64,000 nt of DNA from Isoptericola halotolerans (GTDB lineage: Bacteria; Actinomycetota; Actinomycetes; Actinomycetales; Cellulomonadaceae): the NCBI RefSeq assembly GCF_013149785.1, contig NZ_JABEZU010000003.1, positions 372,001-436,000 of the forward strand, in the 5' to 3' direction. Below are positions 1 to 6,780 of the stretch, in pieces. Under the pieces are notes generated by a model. It worked only from the letters and a program-made list of their open reading frames with translations. It did not search any database and was not told where the DNA came from. Numbering within the stretch: position 1 is the first letter of the stretch; each line of letters starts with the position of its first letter. The translations under genes were made by a program, and so were the position numbers.

Positions 1-303
1 CCCGCGGCGGGTGCACCGCTGGGCACGCGCCACCGCCTGGATGACGAACTGCTCGTCGCTGGGGTCGAAGCCGAACGCTACGACCGCCGCGAGGCCGTCG
101 TCATCGTGTCCGACAAGGATGGCGTCCGGGTCGTCGACAGGAGGGCGCAGGTCACGAACGAGACCCTGAGCCCTGAGCGCGTAGAGCTGGGGGTGATGCC
201 GTCCGCGATGCGGGTCGTAGGTGTAGCCCGGCGGATCGGCGCAGATGAACGACTGCAGTTCACGCCGATCACGCCTGCCGGCGTCACGCCAGGCGAGACT
301 CAC
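1..303 (-). CDS. GNAT-like N-acetyltransferase, C-terminus outside window
   Basis: A GTG at 303 opens a frame that stays open to the window edge (101 codons), so only the N-terminal part is visible. The protein begins MSLAWRDAGRRDRRELQSF and has CADPPGYTYDPHR, DDPDAILVGHDDDG and AFGFDPSDEQFVIQAVARAQR. This is the layout of small prophage GNAT proteins with the early beta-strands of the acetyl-CoA fold; the cofactor loop lies outside the window. Its start overlaps the end of the upstream gene by 20 bases, so the two are probably co-translated. Family assignment rests on general appearance and the substrate is unknown. Confidence 0.55.
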   Translation of the reverse strand, partial: MSLAWRDAGRRDRRELQSFICADPPGYTYDPHRGRHHPQLYALRAQGLVRDLRPPVDDPDAILVGHDDDGLAAVVAFGFDPSDEQFVIQAVARAQRCTRRG

Positions 304-490
304 GCTTCGCCTGGAGCCAGGCGGCCACGTCCTGCCGCTCCTGGCCCGCCAGCGGGCGCATCGCCGTCTCGCGGTACTCGCGCGCCAGCCGGGCGCGCTC
401 GCGATCGGTCAGCCCGTCGTTGCCGACGCGATCCGGGCCCACCAGAACGCGCTCGACCGAGGGTCGGCGTGTGAGGGTGTGGCGTGACAT
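284..490 (-). CDS. small hypothetical protein paired with the GNAT-like gene
   Basis: A 68-residue charged protein (MSRHTLTRRPSVERVLVG...) with a central helix rich in Arg and Glu (TDRERARLAREYRETAMR). I chose the ATG at 490. An in-frame ATG at 526 would add 12 residues and run into a direct repeat. The gene lies between the XRE repressor and the GNAT-like gene and overlaps the latter. A small charged protein ahead of a GNAT can be an antitoxin, but here the small protein has no recognisable DNA-binding motif, so a toxin-antitoxin role is only a possibility. Confidence 0.5.
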   Translation of the reverse strand: MSRHTLTRRPSVERVLVGPDRVGNDGLTDRERARLAREYRETAMRPLAGQERQDVAAWLQAKRESRLA

Positions 491-507
491 GTCTCGACGG
501 TAGCGCA

Positions 508-540
508 ATCCGTGAGCCATGCACACGATCCGTGAGCCGT
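508..540. repeat. direct repeat, period 20 bp
   Basis: ATCCGTGAGCC(A/G)T occurs at 508-520 and again at 528-540, exactly 20 bases apart with one mismatch. It sits between the repressor stop codon and the start of the 68-residue gene, where an operator would lie. Two same-strand copies two helical turns apart suit a dimeric DNA-binding protein, but no binder is known. Confidence 0.5.
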
Positions 541-541
541 G

Positions 542-952
542 TCACGCCTCCTCCTGCTGCGCCTCGGCCTCGTCGTCGGCGTCGTCGTCACGCGCGGCGA
601 GCACGTGGTCGTCGGGGTCGATCCGCTCGCCGTCGAGTGTGTAGCGGTCGTGCGCCGGCTCGTGGCCGGCCGTCTTGATGGGGGCGGGATGCTCAGCATT
701 GCCCACCACCTCCTCGTTACCCAGGTAGCCCATGTCGTGGACCACAGCCTCGAGGAGCCGCTCGTACGGGATCCGGGTCACGCTGGCGATCTGCCGCAGC
801 TTCTCCGGCGAGGGCTTCGCCTGCCCGGCCTTCCACTGCGACATCGCGCTGCGCGAGACGCCGATCTTCGACGCCAGCGCCGCCTGCGACACGGGGAAGA
901 GCTGCGCGTCGCGCCACTCCTCGATCAGCGCCCAGAGCTTGCTCGTAGTCAC
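542..952 (-). CDS. XRE-family HTH protein, candidate prophage repressor
   Basis: The GTG at 952 follows a strong GGAGGAACC ribosome site and gives 136 residues. Residues about 5-65 form an XRE helix-turn-helix (SQAALASKIGVSRSAMSQWKAGQAKPSPEKLRQIA). After it come a helical segment (IPYERLLEAVVHDMGYL) and a very acidic C-terminus (DDDADDEAEAQQEEA). It is transcribed away from a Cro-like gene with repeats between them, as in a lysogeny switch. There is no peptidase domain, so it is not a self-cleaving LexA-type repressor. The acidic tail is unusual. Confidence 0.75.
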   Translation of the reverse strand: MTTSKLWALIEEWRDAQLFPVSQAALASKIGVSRSAMSQWKAGQAKPSPEKLRQIASVTRIPYERLLEAVVHDMGYLGNEEVVGNAEHPAPIKTAGHEPAHDRYTLDGERIDPDDHVLAARDDDADDEAEAQQEEA

Positions 953-1186
953 GGTTCCTCCTTCACGGGCACCACAGTTCAGGCCGACAGGGCATCCCGT
1001 CCAGCGGGGTGGGCACCGGGCGCACGGGACGTCTGGACACCAAATCACGCGCGCCGCAGCCACAGGTCAGCGTACCAACGGCGCACTTCTGCGGCTCCTG
1101 CGGGCATGGCAGGGCCTTGCGGGGTGGGCACCGGGTATGTATGTTTGTCGCAGAACGCTGGACACAACGACAAGGGGATGGATACA
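953..1186. promoter_or_regulatory. divergent control region of the lysogeny switch, with repeated operator-like elements
   Basis: A 17-base sequence GCGGGGTGGGCACCGGG is repeated exactly at 1004-1020 and 1119-1135. A second motif, CTGGACAC(C/A)A, lies at 1033-1042 and 1159-1168. On the plus strand TTGCGG (1117-1122), a 17-base spacer and TATGTT (1140-1145) form a good promoter for the Cro-like gene, and the second 17-mer overlaps its -35 and spacer. The region sits between the divergent repressor and Cro-like genes. I see no clear minus-strand promoter by eye. Confidence 0.6.
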
Positions 1187-1480
1187 GTGAGGACACCAAC
1201 ACCGACACCGATGGGAGCAATCTGGATGGTCCTCACCGACCGCAAGAAGCTCGCCAAGCTGATGGTGATCCAGGACGTGTCGCAGCGAGAGCTGGCGAAG
1301 GCTGCCGGCTGGAAGTCGCACTCGTACCTCGGCCGCCTGCTGCGAGGCGAGGTCAACACGCTCGACCTTGAGCCCGCCGTGCGCATCGCGATGTACCTGC
1401 AGGTGGGCACGGACGACCTTTTCATGTCCAGGTCGTCCAGCGATTCACGGCGGAACGCGAAGCGTCTCGTGGCTGCTTGA
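1187..1480 (+). CDS. Cro-like HTH DNA-binding protein
   Basis: A GTG at 1187 lies 9 bases after AAGGGG; an ATG at 1178 abuts that same sequence and is less likely. The product of about 97 residues has an XRE-type fold: LTDRKKLAKLMVIQDVSQRELAKAAGW followed by SYLGRLLRGEVNTLDLEPAVRIAMYLQVGTDDLF. It is divergent from the repressor and precedes the antirepressor, matching Cro or an early regulator of the lytic switch. The exact start is uncertain. Confidence 0.7.
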   Translation: MRTPTPTPMGAIWMVLTDRKKLAKLMVIQDVSQRELAKAAGWKSHSYLGRLLRGEVNTLDLEPAVRIAMYLQVGTDDLFMSRSSSDSRRNAKRLVAA

Positions 1481-1562
1481 CCGGATCGGGCCGACCCAGT
1501 TCCGCGCGGGCCGGTCACACATCACCCCTGCCGAGCACCTTCATCAGGCGAAGGCAGCAAGA

Positions 1563-1602
1563 AGCCCCCGCAGTCCCGGCCAGGGCAACACGCGAGGGCT
1601 CC
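1563..1602. terminator. weak hairpin between cro-like gene and antirepressor
   Basis: AGCCCCCGC and GCGAGGGCT can pair with one mismatch around a loop of about 21 bases in the 142-base gap before the antirepressor. There is no T run. It could be an attenuator or have no function; the rest of this gap shows nothing else. Confidence 0.25.
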
Positions 1603-1622
1603 TCTACAGGAAGAAGGATCGC

Positions 1623-2378
1623 ATGACCCAGCTCCAGCCATTCGACTTCGACGGCACCGCCGTCCGGGTCATCACCGACGAGCACGGCGAGCCGTGGTTC
1701 GTGCTCACCGACCTCTGCAAGATCCTCGGCCTCACCCGACGAGCAGCCGCCGTTGCCGAGCGGCTCGCCGACGACGAGAAGGGTGTACGCCTGGCGGACA
1801 CCCCCGGCGGCCCCCAGAACCTCACGATGGTGACCGAGGCCGGCATGTGGACGGTCATCCTCCGCAGCGACTCCCCCGCCGCCGAGCCGGTCCGCCGCTG
1901 GGTCACCCACGAGGTGCTCCCGACGATCCGCCGCACCGGCCAGTACGGCGCCGCCCCGGCGCTCACCGAGGACCAGATCGTCGCCCAGGCGCTGCAGATC
2001 ACGACGGCCAAGGTGAGGCAGCTCGAGGCGAAGGTCGAGCAGGACGCCCCGAAGGTCATCTTCGCCGACGCGGTCGCCACGTCGCGCACCGACATCCTCG
2101 TCGGCGACCTCGCCAAGATCCTCAAGGGCAACGGCGTCGAGGTCGGCGGCACGCGGCTGTTCGAGTGGCTCCGCCGCGACGGCTACCTCATCAAGCGCCG
2201 GGGCACCGACCGGAACATGCCCACGCAGCGCTCCATGGAGCTCGGCCTGTTCCGGGTGAAGGAGACCGCGGTCACCCACTCCGACGGCCACGTGACCATC
2301 TCGAAGACGCCGAAGGTCACCGGCAAGGGCCAGACGTACTTCATCAACCGGTACGTCGGCGCGGAGGTGGCGGCGTGA
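1623..2378 (+). CDS. phage antirepressor (Bro-N and KilA-C domains)
   Basis: 251 residues from the ATG after AGGAAGAAGG. Residues 1 to about 105 are a Bro-N domain (FDGTAVRVITDEHGEPWFVLTDLCKILGL, TMVTEAGMWTVILRSDSP, VRRWVTHEVLPTIRRTGQY). Residues about 125-250 match the KilA-C/ANT region (KVIFADAVATSRTDILVGDLAKILKGNG, GTRLFEWLRRDGYLIKRRG, PTQRSMELGLFRVKE). Proteins of this architecture are known antirepressors that inactivate phage repressors or bind DNA. Its place just downstream of the Cro-like gene fits the early lytic operon. The stop overlaps the next start (GTGA). Confidence 0.9.
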   Translation: MTQLQPFDFDGTAVRVITDEHGEPWFVLTDLCKILGLTRRAAAVAERLADDEKGVRLADTPGGPQNLTMVTEAGMWTVILRSDSPAAEPVRRWVTHEVLPTIRRTGQYGAAPALTEDQIVAQALQITTAKVRQLEAKVEQDAPKVIFADAVATSRTDILVGDLAKILKGNGVEVGGTRLFEWLRRDGYLIKRRGTDRNMPTQRSMELGLFRVKETAVTHSDGHVTISKTPKVTGKGQTYFINRYVGAEVAA

Positions 2379-2557
2379 ACACCCTCGCCATCGTCCTGTC
2401 GTCGCTCGCGATCGTGGTGTCGCTCATGTCGATCCGCCTTGTGCGGGAGGCGTCGAGGCTCCGTCGGAAGGTCGAGGAGCTCAGGATCCAGTCGGAAGCT
2501 GCCGCTGCCACTCGTGCGTATCGCCCCCGGGCCGACGGGACCAGGTGGCCGAGATGA
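2375..2557 (+). CDS. small single-pass membrane protein
   Basis: The GTG at 2375 overlaps the antirepressor stop by four bases. The 60-residue product has one N-terminal membrane segment (TLAIVLSSLAIVVSLMSI) followed by a short charged coiled coil (VREASRLRRKVEELRIQSEAAAA). The last 25 codons lie antisense to a convergent gene, so the true C-terminus could differ if there is an error here. Function unknown. Confidence 0.5.
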   Translation: MNTLAIVLSSLAIVVSLMSIRLVREASRLRRKVEELRIQSEAAAATRAYRPRADGTRWPR

Positions 2558-2885
2558 CGCGCCCGTCAGTCGCCAACGATGTCGCCACGAAGAACGACAT
2601 CGACGAGCCAGGGGCGAGCCGGTCGACTGTCCGCTGGCCGTGCACCACAGCTCTCGCTGGCGGGGTGATCTCGACATCGAACACGGACTCGTCGCCGTCG
2701 TTGACCAGCTCGTACGACTCGTCCGCCAGGAGGCGAAGAGCCCAAGGTGCCCGATATCTGGCCGCGGCCTCCTCTTGGAGCTCCACCGATCGTCGCGCGG
2801 CATCGGCTTCCACGTGCGCATATCGCAGCGCAAAGGCGGCAACTCCGAGTGCGACGACAGAGACCACGAAGGCGGCGACATCCAT
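2481..2885 (-). CDS. reversed membrane-anchored protein, candidate moron
   Basis: 134 residues: an N-terminal membrane helix (VAAFVVSVVALGVAAFALRYA), a short helix (DAARRSVELQEEAAARYRAP), then a probable beta-rich domain (LLADESYELVNDGDESVFDVEI, GSSMSFFVATSLATDGRVISATW). It is the only minus-strand gene in the early region and is flanked by plus-strand phage genes. It diverges from the excisionase-like gene over only 30 bases. A reversed, independently placed gene in a prophage is typical of lysogenic conversion or superinfection-exclusion morons; that role is inferred. It overlaps the 60-residue gene tail to tail by 77 bases. Confidence 0.6.
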   Translation of the reverse strand: MDVAAFVVSVVALGVAAFALRYAHVEADAARRSVELQEEAAARYRAPWALRLLADESYELVNDGDESVFDVEITPPARAVVHGQRTVDRLAPGSSMSFFVATSLATDGRVISATWSRRPGGDTHEWQRQLPTGS

Positions 2886-2915
2886 CCCCGCAACCTACCC
2901 AACCGGAGGTCCGCG

Positions 2916-3137
2916 ATGAACGCCCTCACTGTCCGCGACGTCGCGGAGCGTGAGCAGACCTCCACGCAGACCGTGCGCGGCTGGCTCCAGCGCCACGAGC
3001 TCGACGGCTACCGCACACAGGGCACCCGAGGCCCGTGGCGCGTGGCACCGGAGGACTACGAGAAGTTCCGCCAGGCGCGCAAGGCGATGAACGCCGACCC
3101 GTGGGCACGCACCCGCGCGCGCCGCACCACGTCCTGA
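2916..3137 (+). CDS. small HTH DNA-binding protein, excisionase-like
   Basis: 73 residues with a GGAGGT site five bases upstream. The N-terminus is a MerR/excisionase-type winged helix (LTVRDVAEREQTSTQTVRGWLQRHELDGYRTQGTRGPWRV) and the C-terminus is basic. Such proteins act as excisionases or plasmid and phage regulators. Its position at the head of the early operon fits either. Confidence 0.65.
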   Translation: MNALTVRDVAEREQTSTQTVRGWLQRHELDGYRTQGTRGPWRVAPEDYEKFRQARKAMNADPWARTRARRTTS

Positions 3138-3146
3138 CAGCACAGC

Positions 3147-3181
3147 GCCCCGTGGCTCAACCGGAAAGCAGACCACGGGGC
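3147..3181. terminator. 9-bp perfect hairpin upstream of the early operon
   Basis: GCCCCGTGG (3147-3155) and CCACGGGGC (3173-3181) are a perfect inverted repeat with a 17-base loop, directly after the excisionase-like gene. No T run follows. It could terminate that gene or act on the 5-prime leader of the next one. Confidence 0.45.
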
Positions 3182-3203
3182 ACCGACACAAGGAGTATCC
3201 CTC

Positions 3204-3515
3204 ATGGGAACCGCAACCCTCATCCGCGACGTCAGCAAGAACTTCGCGGGCCACGCCGCTCTCTACCGGCTCGACCCGCCCCTGCGCACGACCGACTACG
3301 CGACCGACGAGCCGGTCGAGTACGAGCACGTGATCGTCTCGGCCACGGCGGTCATCTTCTCCGGCCCCGAGACCTACATCTTCCCGGGCGACCCCGAGAC
3401 CGACCAGGTCACGTCATGGGGCGAGCTGGGCGGCTCGTACCGCGGCGGCCTCGACCACGCCGAAGCGCTCCGAGGCGCGGGCGACGGGTACGACATCGCC
3501 GCTACGGAGGCATGA
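3204..3515 (+). CDS. phage hypothetical protein, 103 aa
   Basis: Starts at an ATG after AAGGAG and encodes a soluble acidic protein (RDVSKNFAGHAALYRLDPPL, VIVSATAVIFSGPETYIFPGDPE, WGELGGSYRGGLDHAEALRG). It heads the long early operon; the next gene begins three bases after its stop. The layout recalls small actinophage early proteins of unknown function. No catalytic motif is visible. Confidence 0.65.
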   Translation: MGTATLIRDVSKNFAGHAALYRLDPPLRTTDYATDEPVEYEHVIVSATAVIFSGPETYIFPGDPETDQVTSWGELGGSYRGGLDHAEALRGAGDGYDIAATEA

Positions 3516-3518
3516 CAG

Positions 3519-4238
3519 ATGACTGCTCAGATCATTGAGTCCCGAGTGCAGGAGCTGCTCGACGGCGGAGTCCTCGCGAAGGGGTCGCACGCCTCGTTCG
3601 AGTCGGGCGCCTGCGCGATGGAGTGGGTCAGCTACCTCGCCGGCCAGGGGCACACCGACGCCCCCGACTGCGCATCACCCGTCCTGCGCGCCTTCACCAT
3701 CGGCCTGAACGACCAGTGGGGCACCGAGCAGCGGCAGAAGCTCCGCCCGTTCCTGCCCCGCATGGTCGGCACCGCAGGTGACGGACAGGACGAAGCGCGC
3801 TCCTACCTCGCGCTCGACTGGCTGGTCCGCACCTACACCCCCGCGTGGCTGGACCTCGCCGGGCTGACCGAGGAGGCGACGGCACTGCGGGACCTGCGCC
3901 GCATCGCGGACCTGACGGCCGCGGAGGCGGCTGGTCCGGTCGTGCGAGCGGGCCGAGAGAAGGCAGCCGCTGCCAGGGACGCTGCCGGGGCCGCTGCCTG
4001 GGACGCTGCCGGGGCCGCTGCCTGGGCCGCTGCCTGGGCCGCTGCCTGGGCCGCTGCCTGGGCCGCTGCCTGGGCCGCTGCCTGGGCCGCTGCCTGGGAC
4101 GCTGCCGGGGCCGCTGCCTGGGACGCTGCCGGGGCCGCTGCCAGGGCCGCTGTCCGCCCGACCGTGGAGACGTTGCAGGCGTCCGCGCTCGACCTGCTGG
4201 ACCAGATGATCGACCCGAGCGTGGGTGAGTCCCGATGA
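3519..4238 (+). CDS. early protein with a WAAA repeat tract
   Basis: 239 residues. Residues 1 to about 145 look globular (GACAMEWVSYLAGQGHTDAPDCASPVLRAFTIGLND, WLVRTYTPAWLDLAGL). Residues about 150-210 are tandem four-residue units, A-A-A-W mixed with D-A-A-G, encoded by 12-bp DNA repeats. Residues about 211-239 (VRPTVETLQASALDLLDQMI) form a final helix. The repeat should make a long alanine-rich helix with tryptophans four residues apart, possibly for self-association. Function unknown; repeat number may vary by slippage without shifting frame. Confidence 0.75.
   Translation: MTAQIIESRVQELLDGGVLAKGSHASFESGACAMEWVSYLAGQGHTDAPDCASPVLRAFTIGLNDQWGTEQRQKLRPFLPRMVGTAGDGQDEARSYLALDWLVRTYTPAWLDLAGLTEEATALRDLRRIADLTAAEAAGPVVRAGREKAAAARDAAGAAAWDAAGAAAWAAAWAAAWAAAWAAAWAAAWAAAWDAAGAAAWDAAGAAARAAVRPTVETLQASALDLLDQMIDPSVGESR
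3968..4152 (+). repeat. 12-bp tandem repeat (GCTGCCTGGGCC family), about 15 units
   Basis: Unit GCTGCCTGGGCC repeats in register inside the preceding gene. A pure core (about 4018-4095) is flanked by variants GCTGCCTGGGAC and GCTGCCGGGGCC. The flanking block at 3979-4022 recurs exactly at 4099-4142, 120 bases on. The 12-base period keeps the frame, so gains and losses of units are tolerated. Confidence 0.9.
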
Positions 4239-4399
4239 CCACCCTCTCCCGCGTCACCGCTGACTCGGATCTCCCGCCCCTCGTCGTCCCCGACCCCGCG
4301 ACCGAGGGCGTCTCCCCCGACCAGGTCGCCGCCGAGCCGACGCCCGAGTGGGACGCCGTCGTGGCGCAGCTCGGTGACCCGACGGCGGTGACGGCATGA
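4235..4399 (+). CDS. small acidic phage protein, 54 aa
   Basis: The ATG at 4235 overlaps the previous stop (ATGA), and its own stop overlaps the next start in the same way, so it is translationally coupled on both sides. The product (MTTLSRVTADSDLPPLVVPD...TPEWDAVVAQLGDPTAVTA) is short, acidic and proline-rich, without a recognisable domain. Confidence 0.6.
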   Translation: MTTLSRVTADSDLPPLVVPDPATEGVSPDQVAAEPTPEWDAVVAQLGDPTAVTA

Positions 4400-4722
4400 G
4401 CGCGACCTACTGCCTCCAGATCACCGAGGCGAACCACGACGAGGACCAGTTCTTCACGCTCGGCGGCGCCGGATGGGACAGCGCGCACGACCGCCAGGTC
4501 GCGATCGACAGCATCCCGCGCCTGGAGCACGACTGCGAGGACCCGACCGTCCGCCGCTGCTACATCGTCGACGTCCTCGACCCGGTCGACCAGTTCACGA
4601 TCGACGACAACTTCGAGATCGACGAGGCCACGGCCCACACGCTGCTCGGCGTCGAGGACTTCGAGCCGCTCCGTGAGCGCGAGCGGGCCGCGTTCGCGGC
4701 CGTCGAGGCGGTGACGGCATGA
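4396..4722 (+). CDS. phage hypothetical protein, 108 aa
   Basis: Acidic soluble protein (YCLQITEANHDEDQFFTLGG, LEHDCEDPTVRRCYIVDVLDPVDQF, FEIDEATAHTLLGVEDFEPL). Coupled by ATGA overlaps to both neighbours. No domain is recognised; it belongs to the early block of small proteins. Confidence 0.65.
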   Translation: MSATYCLQITEANHDEDQFFTLGGAGWDSAHDRQVAIDSIPRLEHDCEDPTVRRCYIVDVLDPVDQFTIDDNFEIDEATAHTLLGVEDFEPLRERERAAFAAVEAVTA

Positions 4723-5081
4723 TCCTCCGCCGCCTCCTGCGCCGCCTCGCCGCCGCCCTGGTCGAGGAGGGCCGCCCCGACCACCCGCCGCGCGCGGTCC
4801 GCACCTCGTCCGCCCCGCTGTCCGACGTCGAGCGGGTCGCGATCGCCACGGGCGTCATGACCCAGCGCGGACCCGCCTGGGCCGACACCACGCCGCTCGG
4901 CGTGCACCGCCGACTCGCGCACGAGCTCGCCGAGATCCACGCCCTGCAGGCCGACGCCGAGGGCATGGAGATCGCGCACCACGACCTGCTGCTCGTCTCC
5001 GCCAAGTCCGGCACCCACATCCCCGACGTGCTCGCCCTCGAGGCGACCGCCTACCTCACCGCCGAGGAGACTTCCCGATGA
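4719..5081 (+). CDS. phage hypothetical protein, 120 aa
   Basis: Begins with a basic amphipathic helix (MILRRLLRRLAAALVEEG), followed by a helical region (LGVHRRLAHELAEIHALQADAEGMEIAHHDLLLVSAK). Overlaps both neighbours by four bases. Function not recognised. Confidence 0.6.
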   Translation: MILRRLLRRLAAALVEEGRPDHPPRAVRTSSAPLSDVERVAIATGVMTQRGPAWADTTPLGVHRRLAHELAEIHALQADAEGMEIAHHDLLLVSAKSGTHIPDVLALEATAYLTAEETSR

Positions 5082-5686
5082 ACCCCACCTCGCGTCACGA
5101 CGACGTCCACACCTTCGACCGGCCGGGCGCACCCCAGGCCTCCCTGCACGCCGCACTCGTCGAGGCGGAGCGCACCGGTGGCATGGTCCAGATCACCGGC
5201 CCGTCCTACGTCGACGCGCTGCGGGCCGAGTCCGGGCTGCCGGACCCCGCCAGCCTCCCCGACGACCCGGACCGCCCGGTCGGCGAGGTGATCGACGTCG
5301 TCCCGGGCGCGCTGGTCCGCCAGCCCGCGGGGTCGCGCCGCCCGGACCCCGCCGAGGTGCCGTCGTCGTCCCAGGGTGGGCTCGCCGCGCACATCCCGCT
5401 CGTCGAGACCCCGCAGGCCGCCCGCGACCTCATGGCCGGCGCCGGGATCGACCTCGCTGGCTTCGACCGCGCGCTCGCCCAGGCCCGCGAGGGTGCCGAG
5501 GAGCACGCCGACCGCCCCGTGCTCGCCGCCTACGACGACGGGCACGCCCAGGGCCACCGCGACGGACTGACGGCCGCGCTGCGGATCGTCGCGCGGTTCG
5601 AGGGCATGGCCGTCCAGACCGACCCGGCCTACGCCGCGCTGCTCGGCAACATCCGCGACGCGATCGCGGCGGAGGTGCAGCCATGA
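5078..5686 (+). CDS. phage hypothetical protein, 202 aa
   Basis: A proline- and aspartate-rich middle (residues about 45-105) links an N-terminal part (ASLHAALVEAERTGGMVQITGPSYVDALRAESG) to a helical C-terminus (AARDLMAGAGIDLAGFDRALAQAREGAEEHAD, AYDDGHAQGHRDGLTAALRIV). No catalytic motif is seen. Coupled to its neighbours by ATGA overlaps. Confidence 0.6.
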   Translation: MNPTSRHDDVHTFDRPGAPQASLHAALVEAERTGGMVQITGPSYVDALRAESGLPDPASLPDDPDRPVGEVIDVVPGALVRQPAGSRRPDPAEVPSSSQGGLAAHIPLVETPQAARDLMAGAGIDLAGFDRALAQAREGAEEHADRPVLAAYDDGHAQGHRDGLTAALRIVARFEGMAVQTDPAYAALLGNIRDAIAAEVQP

Positions 5687-5985
5687 TCCACGAGCTCAAG
5701 ATCCGCGAGACCTGGTTCGACCGGGTCGCCGCTGGCGAGAAGCGGGCGGAGGTCCGCAAGCACGACCGCGACTTCCAGGTGGGCGACGCGCTCCGGCTGG
5801 TCCGGGTCGGCTCCTACGGCAACCCGACCTACCGGTTCGTCGAGCGCGACGAGCGCGGCCGGTTCGTGAACCAGCACGTCGAGGTGCCGCCGATCGATGT
5901 CCGCGTGACCCACGTACTGCCCGCCGCCCAGGCGGACGGCCTCACCGAGGGCTACTGCCTGCTGTCGGTCGAGGTGATCGCATGA
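5683..5985 (+). CDS. DUF3850/ASCH-like protein
   Basis: 100 residues: MIHELKIRETWFDRVAAGEKRAEVRKHDRDFQVGDALRLVRV, a Phe/Arg-rich middle and a final strand (DGLTEGYCLLSVEV). The opening H-E-L-K-I, the W-F-x-x-V-x-x-G-x-K-x-x-E-x-R-x-x-D-R-x-F signature and the GD-L-L strand match the DUF3850 branch of the ASCH/PUA-like fold, which is predicted to bind RNA. Its role in the phage is unknown. Confidence 0.75.
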   Translation: MIHELKIRETWFDRVAAGEKRAEVRKHDRDFQVGDALRLVRVGSYGNPTYRFVERDERGRFVNQHVEVPPIDVRVTHVLPAAQADGLTEGYCLLSVEVIA

Positions 5986-6212
5986 CCCGCAACGACCACC
6001 CCCAGCGCATCGACCAGGTGCTCGGCGACGCGCACGACGCGGCGAAACATGGCGTAGGCATGCGCGGTCTGGCCGCGTGCGTCGGCATGGCGCCGACGGT
6101 GCTGCGCCGGTTCTTGACCCGCCACGGCCGCGACGACCTCGTGGCGCCGCTGCTCGCCAACGACGAGTCGCTGCGATCCCAGGGCGTCCTCGACTTCGGA
6201 GGTGCCGCATGA
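5982..6212 (+). CDS. small protein with probable HTH
   Basis: 76 residues. GMRGLAACVGMAPTVLRRFLTRHG at residues about 26-49 has the spacing of a helix-turn-helix (small residue, G-M turn, recognition helix). Coupled to both neighbours by ATGA overlaps. It may be a small early regulator; evidence is limited to the motif. Confidence 0.5.
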   Translation: MTRNDHPQRIDQVLGDAHDAAKHGVGMRGLAACVGMAPTVLRRFLTRHGRDDLVAPLLANDESLRSQGVLDFGGAA

Positions 6213-6499
6213 CCGCCCACGACACCCACCAGCACGCCGAGGCCGACCGCCGATCCCAGCCCGCGACGCCCGAGCTGACCCTGCAGGACGCGTGCGACTG
6301 GCTGCACCGCGAGGGCCTGGTCCCCACGGAGCGGATCGAGGGCGTCGTCGAGGACGGCGAGGTGTACGACCTCACGGCATGGGAGAGCCGGGTGAAGGCC
6401 GAGGCGCTGCGGGATGCAGCCTTGGTCGTCAACGACCAGGGGGACTCCTGGACCCTCTACGACCGCGCCGAGCGCATCCAGAGGGGTGAGGACCTGTGA
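6209..6499 (+). CDS. phage hypothetical protein, 96 aa
   Basis: I chose the ATG at 6209, overlapping the previous stop. Acidic protein with LTLQDACDWLHREGLVPTER and AWESRVKAEALRDAALVVND, mostly helical. Function not recognised. Confidence 0.55.
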   Translation: MTAHDTHQHAEADRRSQPATPELTLQDACDWLHREGLVPTERIEGVVEDGEVYDLTAWESRVKAEALRDAALVVNDQGDSWTLYDRAERIQRGEDL

Positions 6500-6780
6500 G
6501 CCGCGCGAAGATCGTCGGCCGCCGGAGGGTCGTCGTCGAATCCTTCCCCGCCCGCGGCGGCGTCGGTCGGAGTTACCGGCGAGATGGCTGGTCCTACGCC
6601 TACGAGGTCACCGACTCCCAGGGCCAGGTCGTCGCCAGCGACAGCACCGGTGCCGGCGGGTGGCGCGGGCTCGTCCACGACGCCTCACGCCGGGTCGCCG
6701 CCGTCCGCACGGTCGAGCAGATCGGCCACCGACTGCGCCCGTACTGCGAGCTCGTCGACGAGGCGGGTGATGACCTGTGA
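6496..6780 (+). CDS. phage hypothetical protein, 94 aa
   Basis: GTG start overlapping the previous stop (GTGA). Basic N-terminal half (IVGRRRVVVESFPARGGVGRSYRRDGWSYAYEV), then GGWRGLVHDASRRVAAVRTVEQIGHRL. Compact, unrecognised, and coupled to the RecE-like gene downstream. Confidence 0.55.
   Translation: MSRAKIVGRRRVVVESFPARGGVGRSYRRDGWSYAYEVTDSQGQVVASDSTGAGGWRGLVHDASRRVAAVRTVEQIGHRLRPYCELVDEAGDDL

Noticed and set aside
539-1480. Long open frame from 539 that includes the Cro-like gene
   Set aside because: The part before about 1178 lies antisense to the XRE repressor and has shadow composition (RRLVAGRLDGGG, RHRAARDADLRRQ); only the last about 97 codons are a gene.
3968-4152. CRISPR array
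   Set aside because: The repeats are contiguous 12-mers without spacers and lie within a reading frame.
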